From: Agromyces bauzanensis
GTDB lineage: Bacteria > Actinomycetota > Actinomycetes > Actinomycetales > Microbacteriaceae
Direction: 5' to 3'
NCBI RefSeq assembly: GCF_014645655.1
Contig: NZ_BMMD01000001.1
Location: forward strand, 237,680-301,679
DNA length: 64,000 nucleotides
The notes under the pieces were generated by a model that saw nothing but the letters and a program-made list of their open reading frames with translations, had not been told where the DNA came from and did not search any database. Made by a program: the position numbers and the translations under genes. Positions 7,625-16,153 of the stretch are shown here, piece by piece (the first letter of the stretch is position 1; every line of letters begins with the position of its first letter).

Positions 7625-8584
7625 ATGGCGACCGACGCGCTCACCGCCGCAGCCGACGAGCTCTACGCCCTCGTGCCCGAGGAGTTCACGGCGGTTCGGA
7701 ACGCCCTGGCGAAGGACGCCAGGGCCGCCGGCGATCGGGCGCTCGGCGACCGCATCGGCGAGCTGAAGAAGCCGTCGCCCGCCGCGTGGATCGCGAACCA
7801 GCTCGTGCGGCGACACCCCGACGACCTCGACGAGCTGCACGACCTCGGCGAGGAACTGCGCGAGGCGCAGGCCGCGGGCGACGGCAGGGCGCTCACCCGC
7901 ATCGGCGGCGAGCGGCGGCGGCTGCTCACGGCCCTCCTGCAGCAGGCGATCGAACTCGCGGATGCCGCGGACCGCTCTCCCTCCCGTGCCGTGCTCGACG
8001 AGGTCGAGCAGACGCTGATCGCAGCCACCGTCGACGAGGCCGCGTCGCAGGCGCTGGACACGGGCAGGCTCGTGCGGAGCCTGCAAGCCGTCGGGTTCGA
8101 ACCCGTGGAGCTCGACGGCGCCGTCGCCGGCGAGGCATCCGCCGCCCCCTCGAAACGGCGGGCCGAGCGTCCCGCACGATCGGACCGACGTACGGTGCGA
8201 GCCGGAGCGGCGAAGTCGGTGGACGAGGGCGAGCGCCGCGCCGCCCGCGAGCAGGCCGAGCAGGATGCGCAGGACGAGCGGATTCGCGCGGCCCGCAGGC
8301 AGGCCGAAGCCGACCTTCGCGATGCCAGGGACCGCGCCGAGGCGGCCCAGCGTGCGCTCGCCGATGCCGAGGACCAGCTGCAGGCCGCCGAGTGGAACGC
8401 CGACGAGCTCCGCGACGAGCGCCACGATCTCGAGGCGAGGCTGAAGGAACTCCGTGCCGAGATCGCCGAGGCAGAGCGTGACGAGCGCGAGGCGGAGCGG
8501 GTGCGCGCCAAGGCCGCGGTCGCCGTCGACCGGGCGCGCGGCGACGTGGAGGCGGCTGAGGCGGCGCTCGCCGAGCTCGAGTGA
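7625..8584 (+). CDS. Long coiled-coil hypothetical protein
   Basis: A 319-residue protein without membrane segments. The first ~150 residues are helical and contain the stretch LKKPSPAAWIANQLVRRHPD, seen repeatedly in actinobacterial hypotheticals. The second half is an Ala/Glu/Arg-rich coiled coil (from about residue 200 to the end: AEQDAQDERIRAARRQAEAD and following heptads). The start at 7625 is chosen over ATG 7613 because CATGAT at 7612-7617 stands 7 nt before it as a possible leaderless -10. Function is unknown; a DNA- or envelope-associated structural role is only a guess. Confidence 0.75.
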   Translation: MATDALTAAADELYALVPEEFTAVRNALAKDARAAGDRALGDRIGELKKPSPAAWIANQLVRRHPDDLDELHDLGEELREAQAAGDGRALTRIGGERRRLLTALLQQAIELADAADRSPSRAVLDEVEQTLIAATVDEAASQALDTGRLVRSLQAVGFEPVELDGAVAGEASAAPSKRRAERPARSDRRTVRAGAAKSVDEGERRAAREQAEQDAQDERIRAARRQAEADLRDARDRAEAAQRALADAEDQLQAAEWNADELRDERHDLEARLKELRAEIAEAERDEREAERVRAKAAVAVDRARGDVEAAEAALAELE

Positions 8585-8594
8585 ACCGCTCGCC

Positions 8595-9866
8595 TCAGTC
8601 GTGCGTGTCGCGCGGGCGGCGGGGCACGTAGCGCGGCACGTACCGCCAGAGGATCGCGGCGCCCGCGAAGCCCAGCACGCCGACGGCCGCGCTCGCCGCC
8701 ATGATCGAGGCGACCGAGGTGATCGCGGAGATGAGCAGCGGCGCCACCGCGTGACCCGCATGGCCGATCGTGCGGAACGCGCTGAGGAACGGCGCGGGGT
8801 TGCCCTTCGGTGCGAGGTCGGCGCCGAGCGTCAGCAGCACGCCGCTCGTGAGCCCGTTCGCTATGCCGAACAGCACGGCGACGACCACGAACCAGACGTC
8901 GTTGTCGGACACGTCGTGCGTGAAGGCCAGCAGGATGTGCCCGGCGCCGAGCCCGATGAGACCTGGGATCGCTCCCCAGAGCCGCCCGAACCGGTCCATG
9001 ACCTGACCGCTCACGTAGAACAGCCCGAAGTCGATCGCGGCCGCGATGCCGATCACGAGCGAGGCGGTGTCGGCCTGCATGCCGATCGATACCGCCCAGA
9101 GCGGGAGGATCACGGTGCGGCTCGCGCGGACCGCGCCGAGGAACCCGACGCCAGTGCCCACGCGGGCGAGCACCGCGCGGTTCGCGGCGATCGCGCGGAA
9201 CACGCCGTGCGACGCGGCATCCGCCTCGGCCTCGCCCTCGGTGAGCGCGCCGACGGATGCCGACCGCACGATCCGCGCCGCCCCGAAGGTGCGCTCGGGG
9301 TCGGGCAGGAGCAGCAGCACGATGACCACCGCGAAGCATGCGGCGACGAGCACCCACACCACGAGCTCGGGCGAACCCGACCACGCGATGATCGCCGCCG
9401 CGGCGAACGGGCCGACCGCCCAGCCCCCGCGGAACACGCCGCCGAGGGTCGACAGGGCCCGCGCCCGCACGCGTGCCGGCACGTAGCTCGTGAGGAACGC
9501 GTGGCGTGCGAGCCCGAAGACCGAGGTCGCGAGACCGAGGAGGAAGACGCCGATGCCGAGCGCGAGTGCCGTGGGGGAGACGACGGCGATGAGGGCGCCC
9601 GTGACCGCGAGCATCGCCGCGCCGATCATGGCGTTGCGCTCGCCGATGCGGGCGACGAGCCATCCGGCCGGCAGGTCGCCCACGAGTTCGCCGACCATGA
9701 GCATCGACGCGATGAGGCCGGCGATCGCGAGCGAGGCGCCCCGCTCCGTCGCGACGACGGGGATGACCGGGATGAGCGCGCCTTCGCCGAACGAGAAGAT
9801 GAAGGTCGGCAGGTAAGCCGGGAGGATGATCGAGCGCCACGAGAACGAGGGCGTCGAGTCGGTCAT
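8595..9866 (-). CDS. Major facilitator superfamily transporter
   Basis: A 423-residue protein with about twelve membrane helices in two halves. The A-motif region after helix 2 reads GDLPAGWLVARIGERNAM, the MFS hallmark. The middle loop is short and acidic. The ATG at 9866 is preferred over the GTG three bases earlier because a TACCGT hexamer (9875-9880) sits 8 nt upstream, a leaderless arrangement. It is probably a proton-driven exporter of small molecules or drugs; substrate cannot be predicted. It converges on the coiled-coil gene with 10 bp between the stops. Confidence 0.9.
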   Translation of the reverse strand: MTDSTPSFSWRSIILPAYLPTFIFSFGEGALIPVIPVVATERGASLAIAGLIASMLMVGELVGDLPAGWLVARIGERNAMIGAAMLAVTGALIAVVSPTALALGIGVFLLGLATSVFGLARHAFLTSYVPARVRARALSTLGGVFRGGWAVGPFAAAAIIAWSGSPELVVWVLVAACFAVVIVLLLLPDPERTFGAARIVRSASVGALTEGEAEADAASHGVFRAIAANRAVLARVGTGVGFLGAVRASRTVILPLWAVSIGMQADTASLVIGIAAAIDFGLFYVSGQVMDRFGRLWGAIPGLIGLGAGHILLAFTHDVSDNDVWFVVVAVLFGIANGLTSGVLLTLGADLAPKGNPAPFLSAFRTIGHAGHAVAPLLISAITSVASIMAASAAVGVLGFAGAAILWRYVPRYVPRRPRDTHD

Positions 9867-9921
9867 CACCCTCGACGGTACACCTGGGTCGACCGCGCAG
9901 GTCGCGCCCAGCGCGGGCCAC

Positions 9922-9927
9922 TAGGCT
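9922..9927 (+). promoter_or_regulatory. -10 element (TAGGCT) for leaderless prfB
   Basis: TAGGCT ends 9 nt before the prfB ATG at 9937. With transcription starting about 7-10 nt after a -10 hexamer, the mRNA should begin at or next to the A of ATG. No Shine-Dalgarno sequence is present, which agrees. Confidence 0.6.
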
Positions 9928-9936
9928 GGTGACGCC

Positions 9937-11043
9937 ATGTTGGATCTTGACCTCACGCAGGAGATCGCCGCGCTGCGCTCCACCTTCCGCGACATCCGTG
10001 CCGTCGTCGACGTCGACGCCCTCGAGGCCGAGATCGCCCGGCTCTCCGGGGAGGCCGGCGCGCCCGACCTCTGGGACGACACCGAGAAGGCCCAGCAGGT
10101 CACGAGCGCCCTCAGCCACCGGCAGTCCGAGCTCGCCCGGGTGAAGAGCATCGACTCTCGGCTCGACGACCTCGAGGTTCTCGTCGAGCTCGCGAACGAG
10201 ATGGGCGACGAGGAGAGCGCCGCCGAGGCGCGCACCGAGCTCGCCGCGCTGCAGCAGACCATCGGCGACCTCGAGGTGCAGACGCTGCTCGACGGCGAGT
10301 GGGACGACCGCCCTGCCGTCATCACGATCCGTGCCGGCGCCGGCGGCGTGGACGCCGCCGACTTCGCCGAGATGCTCATGCGCATGTACCTGCGCTGGGC
10401 CGAGCAGCACGGCTACAAGGCCACCGTCATGGACACGAGCTACGCCGAGGAGGCCGGCATCAAGTCGGCGACATTCGAGATCGACGCGCCCTACGCGTTC
10501 GGCACGCTCTCGGTCGAGGCCGGCACGCACCGGCTCGTACGCATGAGCCCGTTCGGCGCCGCCGGCAAACGGCAGACGAGCTTCGCCGCGGTCGAGGTCA
10601 TCCCGCTCATGGAGGAGGCCGGCGAAATCGACGTGCCCGAGTCCGACATCCGGGTCGACGTCTTCCGTTCGTCGGGCCCCGGCGGCCAGTCGGTGAACAC
10701 GACCGACTCCGCCGTGCGCCTCACCCACCTGCCCACGGGGATCGTCGTGTCGATGCAGAACGAGAAGTCGCAGATCCAGAACCGCGCCGCCGCCATGCGC
10801 GTGCTGCAGTCGCGCCTGCTCCTCCTGCAGAAGGAGCAGGAGGCCGCCCAGAAGAAGGAGATGGCGGGCAACATCACCGCGAGCTGGGGCGACCAGATGC
10901 GCTCCTACGTACTCGCGCCGTACCAGATGGTGAAGGACCTGCGCACCGAGTACGAGGTGGGCAACCCGAGCCAGGTGTTCGACGGCGACCTCGACGGGTT
11001 CATCGCCGCCGGCATCAAGTGGCGCAAGCGCAAGCAGGACTGA
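9937..11043 (+). CDS. prfB: Peptide chain release factor 2
   Basis: A 368-residue class I release factor that reads UGA and UAA and triggers peptide release on the ribosome. The stop-codon reading tripeptide SPF is at residues 204-206 (RMSPFGAAG) and the catalytic GGQ is at 249-251 (SGPGGQSVN). The length matches RF2. The gene is one uninterrupted frame: the programmed +1 frameshift found in many bacterial prfB genes near codon 25 is absent, as is usual in actinobacteria. It stands upstream of ftsE, ftsX and smpB in the common actinobacterial order, here with two minus-strand genes inserted between prfB and ftsE. Confidence 0.98.
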   Translation: MLDLDLTQEIAALRSTFRDIRAVVDVDALEAEIARLSGEAGAPDLWDDTEKAQQVTSALSHRQSELARVKSIDSRLDDLEVLVELANEMGDEESAAEARTELAALQQTIGDLEVQTLLDGEWDDRPAVITIRAGAGGVDAADFAEMLMRMYLRWAEQHGYKATVMDTSYAEEAGIKSATFEIDAPYAFGTLSVEAGTHRLVRMSPFGAAGKRQTSFAAVEVIPLMEEAGEIDVPESDIRVDVFRSSGPGGQSVNTTDSAVRLTHLPTGIVVSMQNEKSQIQNRAAAMRVLQSRLLLLQKEQEAAQKKEMAGNITASWGDQMRSYVLAPYQMVKDLRTEYEVGNPSQVFDGDLDGFIAAGIKWRKRKQD

Positions 11044-11073
11044 CGCACGGCTGACGCGCGGTGCGCAGCGCGC

Positions 11074-11523
11074 TCACCAGGGCGACGGACGCTCCTCGTC
11101 GCGCGTGGCGTCGTCGGGAAGGTGCGGTAGTTCGTGGCCCCCGGCACGGATGCACAGCCAGCGCAGCTGCTCGGGGCTGTCGGGCACCGAACGCCACGTG
11201 CGCCAGACGCCCTGGCCCACTCGCACGACGGTGCCGGGCCCGACGTCGACGACCTCGTCGTCGAGGCCCATCTGGCCACGTCCGGCGAGGAAGACGTACA
11301 GCTCCTCGACGCGGTGGTGCGTGTGCCAGTAGCCCGCCTCCTCGCCCGGCTCGAATGCGTTCGCGGTCATGCCGATGTACTGCATCGTGAGGTCGTGATC
11401 GACGACGCGTCGACCGTCGCGCGAGGTCGTGGGACGGAAGCCACCGAAGTGCTCCCGCCACTCGTCGAGTCCGCCCATCTCCAGCACCTGGTAATCAGTC
11501 ACCAAGCCACTGTATCGGCGCAC
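11074..11523 (-). CDS. Cupin-domain protein
   Basis: A 149-residue single cupin. Cupin motif 1 is GYWHTHHRVEELYVFLAGRG with the metal-binding His residues and Glu; motif 2 is the region around PGTVVRVGQGVWRTW, which lacks the usual second-motif His. The GTG at 11523 directly follows the stop of the upstream amidotransferase gene, suggesting coupling; a shorter start at GTG 11502 (VTDYQVLEM) is about equally plausible. It may be a small-molecule-binding or isomerase-type cupin that acts with the amidotransferase. The specific activity is unknown. Confidence 0.85.
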   Translation of the reverse strand: MRRYSGLVTDYQVLEMGGLDEWREHFGGFRPTTSRDGRRVVDHDLTMQYIGMTANAFEPGEEAGYWHTHHRVEELYVFLAGRGQMGLDDEVVDVGPGTVVRVGQGVWRTWRSVPDSPEQLRWLCIRAGGHELPHLPDDATRDEERPSPW

Positions 11524-12273
11524 TCAGGACCTGATCGCGAACTTCGCGAGGGTCTTCGAGCCCGCCGCGGCGACGAACGCGCGGATGAGGGCGATGCCCT
11601 CGGGGTCGAGGCGCTCCTCGGGATGCCACTGCACCCCGAGGCAGAAGGCCCCCTCGGTCGCCTCGATGGCCTCGACGACGCCGTCGGGTGCGGTCGCGGC
11701 GGCGACGAGTCCCTCGCCCAGCCGGTCGACGCCCTGGTGGTGATGCGACGAGATGTCGAACTCGAGCTCGTGCGTGATGCTGCTGAGCAGCGTGTCCGGC
11801 TCGATCGCCACGGGATGCGACGTGTGCATGCCGTACTCCGCGCGGTGCGGCGTGAGGTCGAGCCGGTCGCCCAGGTGCTGCTCGAGGGTGCCGCCGAGGG
11901 CCACGTTGATCACCTGCATCCCGCGGCAGGCGCCGAGCACGGGCATGCCGCGTTCGCGCGCGAGCTGCGTGAGGGCGATCTCGAGCTCGTCGCGCACCCG
12001 CAGCGGGGCGTCGTTCGTCGGATGCGCCTCGCTGCCGTAGAGCGTCGCGTCCAGGTCTCGGCCGCCCGGCAGGAACAGGCCGTCGACGAGGTCCAGGAGC
12101 CGCCCCGGTTCGCCCAGGTGCACCTCGAGGCTGGGGAACAGGAGCGGTGCGCCGCCCGCCTCCTCGATCGCCGCGACGTAGGCATGGGGGATCCCGTCGG
12201 TGGGGATGTCGACCCACGCTCCCGAACTGGCCGCCTTGCGGTCGGCCACGATCCCGATGGTCGGAACGGTCAT
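11524..12273 (-). CDS. Gamma-glutamyl-gamma-aminobutyrate hydrolase family (peptidase C26) protein
   Basis: A 249-residue class I glutamine-amidotransferase-like hydrolase. The nucleophile Cys lies in LGACRGMQVINVALGG (about residue 117), and the His/Glu pair in GVQWHPEE near residue 217. Family members such as PuuD cut gamma-glutamyl bonds, for instance in polyamine catabolism. Starts are ATG 12273 or a GTG one codon earlier; GGGAGA lies upstream, and AACCTA at 12307-12312 (TAGGTT on this strand) is a plausible -10. It is followed immediately by the cupin gene, so the two form a small operon. No other polyamine genes are visible. Confidence 0.88.
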   Translation of the reverse strand: MTVPTIGIVADRKAASSGAWVDIPTDGIPHAYVAAIEEAGGAPLLFPSLEVHLGEPGRLLDLVDGLFLPGGRDLDATLYGSEAHPTNDAPLRVRDELEIALTQLARERGMPVLGACRGMQVINVALGGTLEQHLGDRLDLTPHRAEYGMHTSHPVAIEPDTLLSSITHELEFDISSHHHQGVDRLGEGLVAAATAPDGVVEAIEATEGAFCLGVQWHPEERLDPEGIALIRAFVAAAGSKTLAKFAIRS

Positions 12274-12407
12274 CACGTCTCCCGTGTCGTGTTCGTCTCA
12301 CGTTCCAACCTACTCACGGAAGTGCAGCGCGGCGCCTGCGGGATGTGGGCGGGTCTCCCAAGTTGGGAGTTTGGCGAGTCGTGGGTGCCGTTTCCCGCCA
12401 TGCTGCT

Positions 12408-12413
12408 TAGGCT
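12408..12413 (+). promoter_or_regulatory. -10 element (TAGGCT) for leaderless ftsE
   Basis: TAGGCT ends 9 nt before the ftsE ATG at 12423, the same geometry as at prfB. There is no ribosome site between the hexamer and the start codon. Confidence 0.6.
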
Positions 12414-12422
12414 CGATCCGAC

Positions 12423-13778
12423 ATGATCCGATTCGACTCCGTCACCAAGACCTACGCCGGCCAGTCGAGGCCCGCCCTGAACGACATCGGGGTGGAGGTC
12501 CTGCGCGGTGAATTCGTCTTCCTCGTCGGCGCCTCCGGCTCCGGCAAGTCGAGCTTCCTCCGGCTCATCCTCAAGGAGGAGAAGCCCACGAAGGGCAGGA
12601 TCCACGTGCTCGGGCAGGACCTCGGCACGATCTCGAGCCGCAAGGTGCCCTACTTCCGGCGCGACCTCGGCGTCGTGTTCCAGGACTTCCGGCTGCTGCC
12701 GAACAAGAACGTCTTCGAGAACGTCGCGTTCACGCTCCGGGTCATCGGCAAGTCACGCGGATTCATCCATTCGGCCGTGCCCGCGACGCTGAAGCTCGTC
12801 GGGCTCGACGGCAAGGGCAAGCGGATGCCGCATGAGCTCTCCGGTGGCGAACAGCAGCGCGTCGCCATCGCCCGCGCGATCGTGAACAAGCCGCAGATCC
12901 TCCTCGCCGACGAGCCGACGGGCAACCTCGATCCGGTGACCAGCGCCGGCATCATGACGCTCCTCGAACGCATCAACGCGGGCGGCACGACGGTCGTCAT
13001 GGCGACGCACGAGGCCGGCATCGTCGACCAGATGCAGCGACGCGTCATCGAGCTCTCCGCAGGCGAGGTCGTGCGCGACGAACGCGCCGCCGGCTACGGG
13101 GCCGGCGTCGCCGAGGAGCAGGCCGAGACCCCAGAGATCGCGGAGCCCGCGGCGGCGACCGACGCCGACGCCGACGCGGTCGCCGCGGTGCTGGGTGGGT
13201 CGTCCGCGCAGGCCGCGGCCGCGGCATCCGGCACGACGGCGAAGGCGAGGGCGAGGGCGCCCGGGCCGACGAAGGCCGCGACGGCCGCGACGACGGCGAA
13301 GACCTCGACCGCGAAGACGTCCACGACCGCGAAGTCCTCGACGACCGTGAAGTCCTCGACGACGGCGAAGTCCTCGACGACGGCGAAGGCCGCGAAGCCC
13401 GCCAAGCCCGCGAAGCCCGCCGCCGCCCCCGACGGCGCGGCCACCGAGGGCACGCCGAGCACGGCAGCCGCGCGCGCGCCCATCACGCGGGCGGCGCCGA
13501 AGGTCGGCAGGAAGGTCATGGACGAGAAGCAGCCGCTCTACGTCGAGCCCGAGGAACGCGACGAGGTGACGGATGCCGCGGCGGCGATCACCGCGGCCGC
13601 CACCGGCGTGGTGACGGTCCCCGATGGAGAGCCCGAAGCCGGATCCGATGCGACCGCCCCCGGCGCGCCCGAATCCGCGGCATCCGAGCACCTGACGCTC
13701 GCAGAGCGACTCGGACTGCGTGCCCCGGGCGGACCGCGCGCGGGCGACGACGACCAGGAAGTGGGGCCGACGAGATGA
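12423..13778 (+). CDS. ftsE: Cell division ATP-binding protein FtsE with a long C-terminal tail
   Basis: Residues 1-222 are a normal FtsE ABC ATPase: Walker A GASGSGKSS at 36-44, the Q-loop region GVVFQDFRLLP, signature LSGGEQQRVAIARA, Walker B ILLADEPTGNLD, and H-loop ATHEAG. With FtsX it controls septal peptidoglycan hydrolysis at the cell membrane. Residues 223-451 are unusual: about 230 residues of Ala/Lys/Thr/Pro-rich low-complexity sequence with K-S-S-T-T-(A/V) repeats near 304-322, then a more acidic stretch and a closing motif LTLAERLGLRAPGGPRAG. FtsE proteins are normally about 220-230 residues. The stop overlaps the ftsX start by 4 bp. Confidence 0.96.
   Translation: MIRFDSVTKTYAGQSRPALNDIGVEVLRGEFVFLVGASGSGKSSFLRLILKEEKPTKGRIHVLGQDLGTISSRKVPYFRRDLGVVFQDFRLLPNKNVFENVAFTLRVIGKSRGFIHSAVPATLKLVGLDGKGKRMPHELSGGEQQRVAIARAIVNKPQILLADEPTGNLDPVTSAGIMTLLERINAGGTTVVMATHEAGIVDQMQRRVIELSAGEVVRDERAAGYGAGVAEEQAETPEIAEPAAATDADADAVAAVLGGSSAQAAAAASGTTAKARARAPGPTKAATAATTAKTSTAKTSTTAKSSTTVKSSTTAKSSTTAKAAKPAKPAKPAAAPDGAATEGTPSTAAARAPITRAAPKVGRKVMDEKQPLYVEPEERDEVTDAAAAITAAATGVVTVPDGEPEAGSDATAPGAPESAASEHLTLAERLGLRAPGGPRAGDDDQEVGPTR
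13314..13385 (+). repeat. 18-bp tandem repeat inside the ftsE tail
   Basis: Four consecutive 18-bp units start at 13314, 13332, 13350 and 13368, each beginning AAG and encoding Lys-(Ser/Thr)-Ser-Thr-Thr-(Ala/Val). The last three are nearly identical at the DNA level. A partial unit precedes them at 13299. The period is a multiple of three, so copy-number changes would alter tail length without breaking the frame. Confidence 0.85.
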
Positions 13779-14686
13779 GGCTCGGGCTCGTGCTGTCCGA
13801 GGCCGCGAACGGCCTGCGCCGCAACGCCTCGATGGTCGTGTCGGTCGTGCTCGTCACGTTCATCTCCCTGACGTTCGTCGGCACGGCGGCGCTCATGCAA
13901 CTGCAGATCGCGCAGATGAAGAACTACTGGTACGACCGGGCCCAGGTCGCGGTGTACCTCTGCACGTCGGTGTCGACGGCCGCGGGGTGCATCGACGGCG
14001 AGGCTACCGAGGAGCAGAAGGCCGCCGTCGAGTCGCAGCTCGCCTCGGACACACTCGCGCCGTTCATCGACGAGTTCTACTTCGAGGACCACCAGCAGGC
14101 CTACGAGAACTTCCAGGAGCAGTTCGAGGGCACGCCCGCCGCCGACTACGTGACGCCCGAGGTGCTCAACGAGACGTTCTGGGTGAACCTCGTCGATCCG
14201 TCGCAGGCGGCCGTGCTCGCCGAGAGCCTCGCGGGGCTCGCGGGCGTCGAGCAGGTCGTCGACCAGCGTCGATACCTCGACCAGATCTTCGACGTGCTCA
14301 ACGCGGCGAGCTACACGGCCATCGCCATCGCGGCGATCATGCTCGTCGCGGCGGCACTGCTCATCGCGACGACCATCCGGCTCTCGGCGTTCTCGCGACG
14401 GCGCGAGCTCGGCATCATGCGGCTCGTGGGCGCCTCCAACCGGTTCATCCAGACGCCGTTCGTGCTCGAGGGCGTGTTCGCCGGGCTCCTCGGATCGTTG
14501 CTCGCGGGCGGCGCGGTGATCGCGATCGTGCAGTTCTTCGTGCAGGGCTACCTCTCCGACACGCTCTCGTTCACGTTCGTCGACCTGGGCGACGCGCTCA
14601 TCGTGGTGCCGCTGCTCATCCTCGTGGGCGTGCTGCTCGCGGCCGCCTCGGCGGGCATCGCGATCACGAGGTACCTCAAGGTCTAG
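13775..14686 (+). CDS. ftsX: Cell division permease-like protein FtsX
   Basis: A 303-residue protein: cytoplasmic N-terminus RLGLVLSEAANGLRRN, first helix at about 20-42, a large extracytoplasmic domain (43-180, with the two Cys of VYLCTSVSTAAGCIDG), then three helices packed in the last 120 residues with the conserved cytoplasmic RRELGIMRLVGASN. FtsX links cytoplasmic FtsE to a peptidoglycan hydrolase outside the membrane; the two Cys and the size of the outer loop fit actinobacterial FtsX. Translation is coupled to ftsE by ATGA overlap. Confidence 0.97.
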   Translation: MRLGLVLSEAANGLRRNASMVVSVVLVTFISLTFVGTAALMQLQIAQMKNYWYDRAQVAVYLCTSVSTAAGCIDGEATEEQKAAVESQLASDTLAPFIDEFYFEDHQQAYENFQEQFEGTPAADYVTPEVLNETFWVNLVDPSQAAVLAESLAGLAGVEQVVDQRRYLDQIFDVLNAASYTAIAIAAIMLVAAALLIATTIRLSAFSRRRELGIMRLVGASNRFIQTPFVLEGVFAGLLGSLLAGGAVIAIVQFFVQGYLSDTLSFTFVDLGDALIVVPLLILVGVLLAAASAGIAITRYLKV

Positions 14687-14740
14687 GTGCGACCGAGGCT
14701 CGATCCGCGTCGGCGTGCCTCGTCGATCACCGTGGTCGGC

Positions 14741-14746
14741 TAGACT
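14741..14746 (+). promoter_or_regulatory. -10 element (TAGACT) upstream of smpB
   Basis: TAGACT lies 57 nt before the smpB start, followed by TGAACGG and a leader that contains GAGGAGTGA as the ribosome site. It suggests that smpB has its own promoter in addition to read-through from ftsEX. Confidence 0.45.
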
Positions 14747-14802
14747 GAACGGCTGCCTCCGGATGCGCCGGACGGATCCGTCATCGAACCGAGGAGTGAA
14801 CC

Positions 14803-15279
14803 GTGCCCAGGGAACGCGGTCAGAAGGTCGTCGCGACCAACCGCAAGGCGCGGCACGACTACACGATCGAGGACACGTACGAGGCGGGCATCGTGCTCAC
14901 CGGCACCGAGGTGAAGTCGCTCCGAGAGGGCCGCGCGTCGCTCGTCGACGGCTACGCGTTCATCGACGGTGGCGAGATGTGGCTCGACTCGGTGCACATC
15001 CCCGAGTACACCGAAGGCACGTGGAACAACCACGCGCCGCGACGCAAGCGCAAGCTCCTGCTGCACAAGCAGGAGATCGTGAAGATCAGCCACAAGACCA
15101 AGGAGGGCGGCTACACGCTCGTCCCGCTCTCGATCTACTTCAGCGAAGGGCGGGCCAAGGTCGAGATCGCGGTCGCGAAGGGCAAGCGCGAGTACGACAA
15201 GCGGCAGGCGCTGCGCGAGCGGCAGGACAAGCGCGAGGCCGCGCGGGCGATCGCGACCCGGCGCAACCTGGGCGACTAG
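14803..15279 (+). CDS. smpB: SsrA-binding protein SmpB
   Basis: A 158-residue OB-fold protein that binds tmRNA and brings it to stalled ribosomes for trans-translation. Conserved parts are [34 protein letters not shown], and the basic C-terminal tail [18 protein letters not shown] that mimics an anticodon arm. GTG at 14803 follows GAGGAGTGAACC. The partner gene ssrA lies 6.3 kb downstream rather than next door. Convergent with a small regulator gene, with only 1 bp between the stops. Confidence 0.97.
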   Translation: MPRERGQKVVATNRKARHDYTIEDTYEAGIVLTGTEVKSLREGRASLVDGYAFIDGGEMWLDSVHIPEYTEGTWNNHAPRRKRKLLLHKQEIVKISHKTKEGGYTLVPLSIYFSEGRAKVEIAVAKGKREYDKRQALRERQDKREAARAIATRRNLGD

Positions 15280-15280
15280 G

Positions 15281-15589
15281 TCAGCCGGCGATCTCGCGCA
15301 GCACGTCGAGGTGCACGGCGAAGGCCGCCCGCCCCTTCGACGTCATCGACAGCCAGGTGCGGGGAACCCTGCCGAGGTAGCCCTTGCGCACGGTGACGTA
15401 GCCGGCCGCCTCGAGGGCGGCGGCCTGCTTGCTGAGTGCCGAGTCGCTCAACTCCACCGCATCGCGGACGAAGGCGAACTCGGCCTCGTCGGCCGCGGCG
15501 AGGAGCGCGGCGATCGAGAACGGCACCGGACGCTGCAGCAACGGGTCGAGCCGGTGGCGCGGGTGCGGGGCATCCGGCCGATCAGCCAC
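15281..15589 (-). CDS. Small winged-helix transcriptional regulator
   Basis: A 102-residue protein consisting of one winged-helix domain. FSIAALLAAADEAEFAFVRD leads into the recognition helix LSDSALSKQAAALEAAGYV, and the wing reads VRKGYLGRVPRTWLSMT. This matches the MarR-like HTH_34 type of regulator that is often encoded with a small membrane protein and controls its own operon. Its start lies inside the end of the upstream membrane-protein gene (8-bp overlap), so it is the second gene of that operon. The palindrome at 16090-16108 is the likely binding site. Confidence 0.88.
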   Translation of the reverse strand: MADRPDAPHPRHRLDPLLQRPVPFSIAALLAAADEAEFAFVRDAVELSDSALSKQAAALEAAGYVTVRKGYLGRVPRTWLSMTSKGRAAFAVHLDVLREIAG

Positions 15590-16070
15590 GGACCACCACC
15601 AGCTCGCGCAGCGACCCCCAGAGCGGCGGCACGGCCGTGATCGCTCCGGCGACGGCGAAGAACGCCACGGATCCGGGGAAGATCAGGAGCCCCGCGCCGA
15701 GGGACGCCGCGAAGCACGCGCCCCACGCGCCCATGGCGGTGCCGAAACGTCGCGAGAAGCCGAGGCTCGACGCGCGGACGCGCCGGAGGTGCACGACGGC
15801 GAGCACGCCCAGCACGGCCGCGAAGGCCAGCGAGACGCCGAGCACCTCGGCTTCGTCGGTGCGTGCGAACCACCCGAGCGCGGCGAGATACACAGCGGAT
15901 GCCGCGGCGAGCCCGGTGAGCCACGCGGACGCCGAGGCGGAGCCCTCGACGGCGACCCGGCGGGTTGCGGCACGGGCTTCGTGAAGCTGCGCCCCGGCCG
16001 CGTCGCGGTCGATGGCGTCGCGATCGACGGGGGAGTCGTCGATAGGGGAGTGGTCGTCGTGGTCGCTCAT
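15582..16070 (-). CDS. Hypothetical membrane protein cotranscribed with the regulator
   Basis: A 162-residue protein: about 45 acidic residues, then four hydrophobic helices (TGLAAASAVYLAALGWF, LGVSLAFAAVLGVLAV, AWGACFAASLGAGLLIF and VAFFAVAGAITAVPPLW). ATG 16070 is chosen over ATG 16082 because the likely -10 (TGCTAT, 16081-16086) would place the transcript start at about 16074, after the upstream ATG. Function is not recognised; its pairing with a winged-helix regulator suggests that it is a stress- or envelope-responsive membrane protein. Confidence 0.75.
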   Translation of the reverse strand: MSDHDDHSPIDDSPVDRDAIDRDAAGAQLHEARAATRRVAVEGSASASAWLTGLAAASAVYLAALGWFARTDEAEVLGVSLAFAAVLGVLAVVHLRRVRASSLGFSRRFGTAMGAWGACFAASLGAGLLIFPGSVAFFAVAGAITAVPPLWGSLRELVVVRG

Positions 16071-16089
16071 GCTCGCCAGCATAGCAAGT

Positions 16090-16108
16090 ACTTTCCTGTG
16101 TAGAAAGT
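16090..16108 (-). promoter_or_regulatory. Palindromic operator and promoter of the regulator/membrane operon
   Basis: Perfect 6-bp arms ACTTTC (16090-16095) and GAAAGT (16103-16108) with a 7-nt spacer. The right arm overlaps a TTGACT -35 (16106-16111 on the minus strand), and a TGCTAT -10 follows at 16081-16086. Binding here would block RNA polymerase, so autorepression by the winged-helix protein at 15281-15589 is likely. Confidence 0.6.
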
Positions 16109-16140
16109 CAACGCTCGGAGGATTCCTGAAGCTGCGCGAG

Positions 16141-16146
16141 TAGGCT
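16141..16146 (+). promoter_or_regulatory. -10 element (TAGGCT) for the leaderless phosphatase gene
   Basis: TAGGCT ends 7 nt before the ATG at 16154, with no Shine-Dalgarno sequence in between. Same layout as prfB and ilvD. Confidence 0.6.
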
Positions 16147-16153
16147 CATCGCG

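Noticed and set aside
9937..10030. Programmed +1 frameshift site in prfB
   Set aside because: The frame is continuous from the ATG and there is no in-frame UGA or CUUUGA-type slippery site near codon 25.
7663..10728. Very long minus-strand open frame of about 1020 codons
   Set aside because: It is a shadow of the coiled-coil, MFS and prfB genes caused by the high GC content; its composition is Arg/Ala/Gly-rich without domain structure, and the real genes in other frames have clear motifs.
13299..13385. Regular short repeats taken as a possible CRISPR array
   Set aside because: The 18-bp units are directly adjacent with no spacers and lie in frame inside ftsE, so they are coding tandem repeats.
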